NCBI GenBank assembly: GCA_029783825.1
Contig: JAREIK010000500.1
Location: forward strand, 868,001-932,000
Reading direction: 5' to 3'
Origin: Sapria himalayana
Taxonomy: Eukaryota; Streptophyta; Magnoliopsida; Malpighiales; Rafflesiaceae
DNA length: 64,000 bases
A model generated the notes under the pieces. That model had not been told where the DNA came from. It worked only from the letters and a program-made list of their open reading frames with translations, and searched no databases. This document shows, in pieces, positions 55,401 to 64,000 of this stretch (its first letter is position 1; each line of letters starts with the position of its first letter). A program made the translations under genes and the position numbers.

Positions 55401-57590
55401 TGTTTAGGCTTGGTGGGATCTCCAAATACACTTACTCATCTAGCTATCCATTTAGAAAAATATTCTTCACATCTAACTAATATAATAGTCAATCCAAATT
55501 AGCTGCTAGAGAGAGGACTCTTATTGTATTGAGCTTTGTAATCGTGGCAAATATATCATGATAGTCAATGCCATAGGATTGAGTAAATCTTTTGCCACTA
55601 GATGAACTTTGTATCTGTTAATGCTACCATTAGAGTTATACTTTATAGTGAAGATTCATTTGTAGCTTACTACCTTTTTCTCATTTGACAATTTAGTTAT
55701 CACACATGTTTTATTTTTCTCTAGTATCTTTGCTTTTTCTTTGATCATTTTTTTTATTCTAGAACTTTGAGAGCTTCTTGAATAGATATGTACATTTGAA
55801 TTTCATCCAAGGAGTTGACTAAGATACGATGGTTATGGGACATATTATCATATGTAATGAATTCCTATATTGAATGATGCGTACAAGTTCTCTTTCTCTT
55901 TCTTAAAGCAATAAGCCTATTATCAGGTTACTTAAGAATAATGTTATCCTTAAATTTAACTGATGTATGCTGAGGATAAGAATTATCTTGTGTTTGTGTA
56001 GCTTCGTCTATCGGATTGAGAGCTTGGTTTTGCATAGGTGGTCAATGGAACTCAACAAACTATGACTTGCTTCTCCTTATATAGACAGAAAACTCATTAG
56101 GTTTTGATTATGACAGTGTATGTTTCTCAAGATCATTAGATTGAGTAGAGCTTGATAGGTTGACTAGTTGCATGGAAGAGTGAGAGGTGTAACCTTCCAA
56201 GTCTGATATTTCTGAGCTATATTTCTCTCCCTTTTGAATATCAAGTTTAGGATAAAATAATTGATTTTCAAAAAATATGATATCAATGGATATGTAGAAT
56301 CGACGTGTAGATGGATAGTAACATGTGTACCCTTTTTGAAAAAGTGAATATCCCAAGAAAATATATTTAAGTACTCTAGGATATAATTTTTTTTGGTGCT
56401 ACGAGCGGATATGAACAATTGTAGAATACCCAAATATTTTAAATGGAAGGTAGACATGATTCGAGGATGTGGAAATGAAGTGAGTATCTGATGAGGGGTT
56501 TTGAACTCGAGGACCTGAGAAGACATTCGATTGATGAGATAAGTGACTGCAAGGATATCTTCTTCCCAAAAATAGTGAGAGACATGATTAGTGAATATCA
56601 AGGAATGAGCTACATTAAGGATGTGTCTGTTCTTGTGTTCAACTATTCTATTCTACCGAGGTATATCAACACATGAGTTGTGATGAATAATTCCTTATGT
56701 TGATAAATAGTTTTAAAGAATGTTCAAATAATTTTTTGTCATTGTCAGTTTGCAAGATTTGAATTTTAATATAAAACTAGGTTTGGATCATGGGGTAAAA
56801 TTTTTGAAATAAGGTTTCCAGTTTGACTTTTTATTTCATGAGATATAACCATGTGAGACGGGTGTGATTGTTCATAAATAAGACAAATAATCAAGCATCA
56901 TTAATATTTTTTACTCGTGATGGTCCCTATTTATCATTGTGAATAATAGAGAAAGTTTGGGATGATGCAAATGAATATATTAGATAAGAGATACGAGAAT
57001 GTTTTAATAATTGACACACTTCACATTGAAAGAACTAGGATTTTTATTGATAAATATTGAATGAAATAATTTTGAAGGTTAACAAAATTTGAATGACCTA
57101 ATCAAAAGTGAGACAACATAATTTCATTTTCTTTATTTGATTCTAATGGATCATTTTGAGTAGATAAACTGGCAACCCATGGAGATTGTCTAGACTTTGA
57201 TTTGAAAGCTTGAATCTGATAGCGTCCATCAAACATTTTAGTACTGTCAATCTCAATCCTCTACATTGGAATTTGAAATTTACAAACATTAGAGGTAAAG
57301 TGAGTAATACATTCATATCTTTTATCAATTTACTAATCGACAATAAGTTATAAGATAATTAAGGAAAATAGAGGACATCATGTAAAATGATGATATTGGT
57401 CACCGATATTGATTCTACGCCCTCAACTTGAGAGATAGATCCATTTGTTGTTTTTATAGTCATCTGTTTATCGGAAGGATGGTAAAATGTGAATAAATAT
57501 TTACCTTTATATGATCAGAAGAACCAAGTCCATGATCTATACCTCCTTAAGTGTAGTATTGAAACATATATGATTACTTTTGGTAGAAAT
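55401..57590 (-). pseudogene. pol: Complete copia: integrase and start of reverse transcriptase
   Basis: Minus-strand frames at 56164-56601 and 56108-56356 give SHYFWEEDILAVTYLINRMS and SQVLEFKTPHQILTSFPHPR (integrase C-terminal side), then a frameshift into GYSLFQKGYTCYYPSTRRFY and ISIDIIFFENQLFYPK (the GYS..QKGYKCY block). The integrase core upstream (56700-57100) is degraded but keeps a CHFDN-like pattern. 55400-56100 corresponds to the linker and first part of reverse transcriptase (for example the reverse complement near 55620, where a LARGF-like block is expected). Confidence 0.75.
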
Positions 57591-58717
57591 GGAACTTATT
57601 GAGGAGTTTTTCTGACTTTGGAGTTGTTGAAGCATTGTTGTCAAAGTGTCTACCATTTGCTTTGTGCTAAATGTCGGTACTCTAGTAGGTTTGTTTTCTT
57701 TGCTCATAGCAGTATTTTCGTGACTTTCCTTAGGCTTCCAATAAGCTGGTTTTCCATGAATTTTCTAATATGTGTCATTAGTGTGTCCAGGCTTCTTGCT
57801 GTGATCACACTAGGGTCTATCTTCTTTCTTTTTTGTCATGGCTTGGACTATTTTTTGTATATTTTTCTAAAAAGTAATCTTTTGCGACCGAAGCTAGAGA
57901 GTGGTTCGAACCTTGTATGCCTTCCATCATTATTTGTTTTTGGACTTTCTCCTTATGTACCTTTGAGAATGCATCACGAAGGCCTGGTAGGGGATTGATG
58001 GTCAATACATGACCCAGGACATCATCTATGTTTTTGTTGAGCCTAGTTAGGAACTTTATAGTCTTGTCTTTTTCAATAATTTGTTTAAATCACTGTCTAT
58101 CTTCAATATTACTCCAAGCATGTGTGCAGACTGAATCAAGTTGTTGTTATAGACGAGACAAGGTATTATAATATTGAGTAACAGTCAGATTACCTTGTCT
58201 TAACTCATGGATGATTGTTTTGACTTTGAACATGACTGTAATATTATCTTAAGTGGAGTAAGATTCACGTGTAACTTCCTAGGTCTCATGCATTGTTTCG
58301 TAGGGTAATAAATTCTCCCCAATTTTAATTGTCATAGAATTGATTAGTCATGACTTGATGTAGTTATTCTCCATCTTCAATCTTCGAAAGGAGGCATCCT
58401 CAGAATTTGGGGATTGAAGTCCTCTATTCAAGTAGTCATCTTTCTCTTTTTTGCCGATGAACATAAGAACTGAACTTGATCATTACAAATAATTATTCTC
58501 ATTCAGTTAATGGCTGATGATAGGGAATGAAATATTGTCTGTGATGATATGATTGTCATCTAATCCCATCCTCTGAATAGTGATGTTGGAGATGGTTAGA
58601 GTGGTCAGACCCTTGTTATTTGCTGTCAGATGGTAGACCAGGGAAGGGCGGGTCAACAGGCGGAAGTGCGTCAAGATCGGAGGCCGTAGAAATACTTGAC
58701 GAACAATTGTGATTCAT
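57591..58717 (-). pseudogene. gag: Complete copia: gag with zinc-knuckle remnant
   Basis: Starts at the minus-strand ATG 58717-58715 with MNHNCSSSISTASDLDALPP, just downstream of the primer-binding site. Further words: LNENNYL, RGLQSPNSEDASFRRLKMEN, INSMTIKIGENLLPYETMHE, IEKDKTIKFLTRLNKN near 58060, then MTINPLPGLRDAFSKVHKEK (58005) and VQKQIMMEGIQGSNHSLASV with AKDYFLEKYTKNSPSHDKKE. Around 57790-57700 HSKKPGHTNDTYQKIHGKPA matches the CxHCKKPGHTRDTCWKLHGKP knuckle with cysteines lost, and SHENTAMSKENKPTRVPTF follows. It is the most readable gag in the window; only a few stops and shifts interrupt it. Confidence 0.85.
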
Positions 58718-58756
58718 CGAAAAAATTAATTTTTTTTTTGATTTTAAATAAAGATT

Positions 58757-58773
58757 GCTCCTCCCTGATACAA
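58757..58773 (-). other. Primer-binding site of the complete copia
   Basis: On the minus strand TTGTATCAGGGAGGAGC, a variant of TTGGTATCAGAGC, begins next to the LTR terminus TTTCTACA. Confidence 0.75.
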
Positions 58774-58957
58774 TGTAGAAAATATAGAAAAAATTAAATT
58801 TACTTAAAAGTTATATTACTTAGGTCATAATGATATCTATTTATAAAAAAAATCTTAGATGTTTACCATTGTAAATAACTGTTTACAATTATTCACAATT
58901 GTTTATCACAACTATTCACAGTTGTTTATAACATGATATTCCACATAATATTCCACA
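58774..58957 (-). repeat. 5' LTR of the complete copia
   Basis: 184 bp. Aligned with the 3' LTR it has extra short tandem units (ACAATTGTTTAT, ACAGTTGTTTATAAC and a second ATATTCCACA), which account for the length difference of 46 bp. TATTCACAATTG-type units near 58900 repeat three times with variations. It ends at CCACA followed by the target duplication. Confidence 0.85.
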
Positions 58958-58962
58958 CGTTA

Positions 58963-60590
58963 TTATTATTAACATAATTAGATATTACTTGTTAATAACC
59001 AACATATGAATTTAACATCAAGTATGTTGAATTTCAATGATGTCTAATAGTAACTTAAAATTTTGTTAATCTTATTGACTTTAGAGTATAAAAGTTTTGT
59101 AATTTGTTAGATGTTCTAATATATTTCATTAAATTATATGTTTGTTCTAATGAGATAAATTATTTTTTAGCCGACTTGGATAATTAAGTTTATCATGTGA
59201 TACATATATCTAATTTAAGAAATCTTAGTTGATGAATCATCTCTAATTGTTTAGATGAAAATAATTATTGTTATATCTTTACTTAAAATTTTATTAAATA
59301 TTATATTAACTATTTTATTATGTATCACGTATTCATAGAAGATTCTCATCAAATACTTATATATGATAGTTATCATGAGAATGAAGGATTTTATGATATT
59401 ATATATATATTTTTTAATTTTTACTTTAAATCAACAAAATAGGTAGTTATGCATGCAAATGCATTATCATCATGACTAGTCCAAATGTCAGTTGTCATCG
59501 ATACCACTTAACTTTGTGTTTTAAATTTATTAATTATCAATTTTTTTTATATTATAATTTTTTATTATGTCATTTTTATTAATTAATCTTGGATCCTATG
59601 ATAAGTTAATCCAAAATATTTTTGTATACAGTGAACTAGTTTAGAATTTTTTGAAGATCTAAGTGGAAGAACTATACTAGCAATGAACCTAGCTATGCCT
59701 TCCTTTGTAAACATATGGTGCTAAATAAATGGGTCACTAAACCTAAAATTAATTAAAATTCAATGATCTCACCATGTAATTGAGTTTATCTAAGATCCAA
59801 TATATATATATTTTTGTGTATTATTCCACTTGTCTCCTAAAGTTTTCAATTTTATTACTATTCTTGTAAATATATATATTTTTATAATATATATATCCGA
59901 CAAAATTTTTTGTCACCTTTAGAATTTTTTTAAATAATCTTAAATTAAGTTCATACTAAAAATGTTTATTTATTCTGGGTTTTATAAGTGTGAAGGTCAT
60001 GGCTGATCTATTGATGAGTTTTGAATAAGAGAGATTTATTAATTTTTAAAATTATTTAGGAAAAAATAGTAATGAAAAAAGAAGCCATGTATTTTGTAAA
60101 AATATTAATTCAAATTCATAGTCAATAAACCACAAGTCTATAATTGTAAGGTTTGCCTGTTAATATTAATTTACACGAATAATAATAATAAAAAAATTTT
60201 AAAAAATATATACTTAACCGTCATAATTTTGAGATTTTTAGAGAATTAAGGATTATGGAGAGAATAAATTATAATTGAGTGTGAAAAATTATTAATATTA
60301 ACTTTATATTTATAAAAAATGTAAAATTTAAATATAAAAATTTTAAAAATTTTTTATTTTTTGTTGGTAGAAACCCAACAACCATTGACTTTCTTTCTAG
60401 AATCATTGAACAAAACTCTAATGGTTGATATTCATAAAAATTAAAATATATTTATTTTTATTTTTTTTAAATGTTATATAGTAATGTTTATTTGATGTCA
60501 ATGTCATTATCAAGCATTTAGAGGCTGTTGTAAAAGTAATGATATAATTAAAAAAAATGGGGTGCATGCATTTCATTTACCTATTTTTTA
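58963..60590. other. AT-rich stretch without recognised features
   Basis: About 1.6 kb of A/T-rich sequence with (TA)n bits at 59400-59412, 59800-59812 and 59865-59900. No frame or family resemblance was seen. GGTAGAAACCCAACAACC (60366) is unremarkable. Confidence 0.6.
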
Positions 60591-60792
60591 TTTTCAACAT
60601 GAACAAGCACGTGAAGATCACTTGCAAACCCTGTTTGTGTTGCTCGTATCGAAGGCATCGGGCTGTGCCATGTTTTGGCATGCAAGTCGTTTGCTAGGCC
60701 CAACACAAGTCGTGTCATGAGATGGTTCGTGCACAATGCTGGCATGACTTCTTTTCATGTTGCATGACTCATTCAACACCTTTACCTAAAGT
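60591..60792. mobile_element. hAT-like MITE fragment, right end
   Basis: A G/C-rich patch (GAAGGCATCGGGCTGTGCC, GGCCCAACACAAGTCGTG, GATGGTTCGTGCACAATGC) ending ACTCATTCAACACCTTTACC. The reverse complement of this end (AAAGGTGTTGAATGAG) resembles the hAT-type end GGGTGTTAAACGGG and the left end at 51525. Only one end is recognisable. Confidence 0.55.
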
Positions 60793-60899
60793 TTTGTTCA
60801 CATATTATAGGATCCTAAACACTCCATTCATATGAATATGTTTTAGAGAATTTAGAAAATGATTAATTATACTGATATTGTAGGTAATATTTAACTTAG

Positions 60900-63800
60900 T
60901 TACTATTAGATGATGTAGTTCTTTTATGATTCTTATATTTGATGGAGTTAACTAGTGAAGGAACATGTTTAGATAAGCTGTATTTGACTTGAGTGGTGAG
61001 TTAACAAGTGTATATTCTGATATATTGAGATCACTAAAATATTTAAGGCGTATTAAATATTATTTGAGAAAGAAAAGTCTTACTTGAGTATTGAACCATA
61101 ATACTAAGAAATTATTTGACATTTTAATTCTTTCATCTGAAACACAATCCCTAGGAATAATTTTAGTTGAGATATATCCAATTGATAATGTTTAATATTC
61201 AAAATATCATCGACGTATATAATTAAAATCACACTCATCTCTTCATCCACCTCAAAAGAAACATGAATGCTCTGACTTGCATCTCTTCATATCAAATGTA
61301 GTAAGTGTTGAAGAAACCTAATTAACCATGTTCTATTATTTTTGCTTTAGATCATAATTGGTCTTATGTAATATGTACATTATACCTATGCTTTTAGGAA
61401 TAGTTAATTCTGGTGACTGTTGTATAAATACTTCTTTTGTATAAGTCTTTATGAAGAAATACATTGTTTATATCTAGCTCACACACATTGCACTTGTGTG
61501 ATGTTATAATAGAAAGTAATGAACCTAGTAGTGGTTATTTTTTTCATGGGAGAGAAAGTGTCTATGTAATCAAAATTAAAAGTCTGTATAAAATCTTTCA
61601 TTATTAATATAGTCATGAGTTGATTGACCTTTTCTTCAGGTCATGTTTTTTAATATACTTTCATATACATCTCATAACTAGCTTATTTTGTTAGTTTTGA
61701 GATGAGATCTCCATATGATTAGGTATAATGATACTTCATCCATTTAGCATAGTTTCATTTTAGATGACTAAGTATCTTAGAAATGATTTTTGAAATCATG
61801 CAACTATCAAATGAAAATTAACAATTAGAATATGTAGTATTAAAATGAAAATAAGAAAATACTTTAGATAAATGATGTTGAATTGTATATGTTCTTAGTT
61901 TTTTTTTTTTGTACTGTGATCGGAAGGTCAAAGTTATTATTTTGAGCTGAATTAGTTGATATGATAGAAAACTCTCCTATTATGGATTGTGGAGATATCC
62001 ATCTAGTTAACATCTTTAGATTAGGATAATCTAGCCTTTGAACCCTCATCTCTCTCTCATGTGGAGGTTATGGGCTACTCATACTAGATTCATCTTTTAG
62101 GTGTATTGCAGTATGAGAGGTTTCATTACTCTTTTCAAAACTAATGGCACTAGTCATATGAGATGTATGCATATAATCATGGTCAACTCTTTCTTTTCCA
62201 TTGGGACTAATGAATGGATAGGGAAAAAAGTCTACAATTATAGTGTTTAATAGTTTTGTTCTCTTGGTTTGAGTTTTTATATAAGGATTTGTTCTCGAAG
62301 AATGTGACATCAATATTTATAATCATCCTTTAAGTATCTATTGAATAACTTCTATATTCCTTTTGAGTACTAGAGTACTTAATAAAAATGTATTTGATGA
62401 TGTATACAATCATCTTCTTTTTGTTTGGGGATAGATCATTAACAAAATAAATATATTTAAAAATATTGGGTGAAGGGTAACATAGTCTCTCTTCTTGGTA
62501 TATAAGTTGATATGTGATAAGATTTGAGAGAATGGAAGATAATATTTGGTTGATTAGGAAGTTAATGGTTAATACCATTTTATCAAAAATGTATAGGCAA
62601 ACACTTATGAAGTAAGAGTGTTTTTGGTATTCCAATCAGATATTTATTTTTTATTTCATCTATCTTATTTTATGTATTAGTATTAGTACTAGTTGTTTGA
62701 TAAACTATCTTATGCTCATTGTAGAAACAAGAAAAATTGATTGGAAGTGTATTGTAATGCATTATTACTTCTCAGAATCATAATATCAAATCTAAATTAT
62801 CTTTTTTTATTTTTCATAAAATTTTATAAAATAAAAAAAATGTGAGATATTTTCTTAAAGATTGATTATTATGTAAATTGATAATAATTATTAAAAATAA
62901 AATAAAATATCATATATCAACTTATGTGATTATTTTATTGGATCCCAAATATCTAAGTGAATTGGATGAAATGTGTTTGTCCTAGTAATCTTATGACATG
63001 CTAGATTGAAAGTATAAGTGTGTCCTTCTAGTTGGCATGCTTTATAATCAATAGATGTTATTTATCTAATATTTTGCTTTAGAATTTGTAGTTTGTTAAG
63101 TTATGAGTATCCTTTTCTTGAGTCAATCATTAATGAATTATTAGTAGATAGATATTTAGAAGGGCTTAAGTTAGTCGATAAAAACAAATATAATTTATCT
63201 CATTTAATCTCTAAGGATGCTATTTGTTTGGTCTGACAATAATGCATAAAAAGACTAGAAGAAGAGAATACAATGTTGTACCCTTGTTGATTTGTTGTAA
63301 AATAATTGGCAACAAAATAATCTATGGTGAAACTCTCATATATATAAAATATGCATAAAGCAAAAAAAGGCTAACATTGATAATTATTATGTCTCTTTGT
63401 CTATATAATAGTAATATTTGCTATTAGAATGGCTAAACTCAATCAAAGAAATAAAAAATAATAATTATTTTTAGCATTAGTATTCATTTTTTTGAATCTA
63501 CTACTCATGAATATGGAGTAAAGTGGTGAGCAGGTAGTGTAATGGATGTAAATATGCCTAAACTAGTGGCACTCAAAAAATAAAGTTTGAAGTATTTTTC
63601 CTAAGAAAATGTCATTATAATATGACCAGTAGATGTGGTCATAGAAGAATCAACGCGAGTAGGTGCCGTTGTCTATCATGTAGGTGTTGTAACTTAGAGT
63701 GTAATGTCCAATAATTCTTTTGAGTATGTCCCAACTTCTCATTAAAAATTAGGTCACTGTTGCTTTTCTATTTCTAGAAGTATATTTGCTAAATCTCATT

Positions 63801-64000
63801 GCAATCTCATCACCACTGTATGAAAAAGTTGACACTCTCAATTTTTATTGTGTTATTTCAGTGATCACATATTAATTTTAATAATTTTTTTTATCTCAGC
63901 CTGATATGCTTTCATATAAATATTAATAGGAAATAAAAAATGTATAATAACTACCATGATATGATCTAAAATTTCTAAAAAAATAAGAATTTCAAATAAC
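60900..64000 (-). mobile_element. Minus-strand copia remnant running off the window
   Basis: Minus strand, from 64000 down: integrase zinc finger and core near 62950-63050 (ACQLEGHTYTFNLACHKITR then FHPIHLDIWDP; canonical C.LGKH.R..F..R and ELVHTDVWGP), integrase C-terminal part at 62330-62635 (LTINFLINQILSSILSNLIT, YQLIYQEERLCYPSPNIFKY and TQKEYRSYSIDT), a linker open in short frames (62068-62313), and reverse transcriptase with YVDDI near 61205-61225 (VILIIYVDDI). RT and RNase H continue to about 60930 (SLKYLRRIKYYLRK on the plus strand is a chance frame). No LTR is visible; gag and the 5' LTR should lie beyond position 64000. Confidence 0.7.

Larger units (their letters stand above)
54177..58957 (-). 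mobile_element. Structurally complete Ty1/copia retrotransposon with 5-bp target duplication
   Basis: Flanked by CGTTA at 54172-54176 and again at 58958-58962. Minus-strand order: LTR 58774-58957, primer-binding site, gag, zinc knuckle, protease/integrase, reverse transcriptase with intact YVDD, RNase H, polypurine tract and LTR 54177-54314. Total 4.78 kb. Its frames are broken but more legible than those of most neighbours and its gag part keeps higher G+C, so it is among the younger insertions here. The copia order (integrase before reverse transcriptase) is certain; the clade is not assigned. Confidence 0.9.

Noticed and set aside
35894..64000. A complete sorting nexin gene downstream of exon 1
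   Set aside because: I searched by eye for the expected continuation of the PX domain and a BAR-like region and found none; only transposons follow.
54177..64000. Endogenous pararetrovirus origin of the reverse transcriptases
   Set aside because: Each RT sits in copia or gypsy order with integrase, and the complete copy has LTRs, primer-binding site and target duplication; no movement or coat protein was seen.
1..64000. tRNA, rRNA or organellar insert
   Set aside because: No cloverleaf-like T-loop or A/B-box pair, rRNA core sequence or plastid/mitochondrial gene was recognised on either strand.

Overview
This is a very AT-rich piece of flowering-plant nuclear DNA, almost entirely decayed transposable elements. 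The families are plant-typical: Ty1/copia including an Angela-type element, a Tat/Retand-like Ty3/gypsy family, a chromovirus-type Ty3/gypsy, hAT DNA transposons, a plant L1-type LINE and small hAT-like terminal-inverted-repeat elements. Almost every coding remnant carries stops and frameshifts, and many former C/G positions read T/A, as expected for old methylated heterochromatin. The species cannot be named from the sequence. No bacterial, viral or organellar operon, rRNA, tRNA or CRISPR array was seen.

Layout. (1) 1-26.3 kb: a cluster of one Tat/Retand-like family. It holds at least six LTR copies in both orientations (minus 2456-3746, plus 4858-5262, plus 14970-16328, minus 16329-17320, plus 18543-19787, plus 23891-25201) with internal pieces and 3' regions full of a degenerate minisatellite built on the palindromic word GTCATGAC. 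A 7.8-kb Angela-type copia element (5263-13105) is nested in it. (2) 26.3-30.9 kb: a minus-strand chromovirus whose RNase H region is split by about 490 bp of TATC-type microsatellite. (3) 31.0-34.4 kb: a plus-strand copia with short LTRs and a 3' deletion, then about 850 bp of AC/TG/TA simple sequence. (4) 35.6-35.9 kb: the only host-gene sequence recognised, an intact first exon of a sorting nexin 1-like gene with a splice donor; no further exon was found. (5) 36.7-44.4 kb: two decayed hAT transposase genes, the first with an internal ~1-kb tandem duplication. (6) 44.4-53.1 kb: a minus-strand LINE, a minus-strand copia interrupted by a small inverted-repeat element, hAT-like elements, a copia RNase H tail and a ~0.8-kb direct repeat. 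(7) 54.2-59.0 kb: a complete minus-strand copia with both LTRs, primer-binding site, polypurine tract and a perfect 5-bp target duplication (CGTTA). (8) 59-64 kb: empty AT-rich DNA, an hAT-like end, and another minus-strand copia that runs off the window.

Nothing here looks functional except possibly the sorting-nexin exon. The interest is structural: mixed-orientation LTR arrays, a 120-bp tandem duplication with two identical copies at an LTR boundary, hairpin-forming segments and an orphan host exon. All homology statements come from reading translations and comparing copies by eye; copy boundaries are approximate unless a terminal motif is named.
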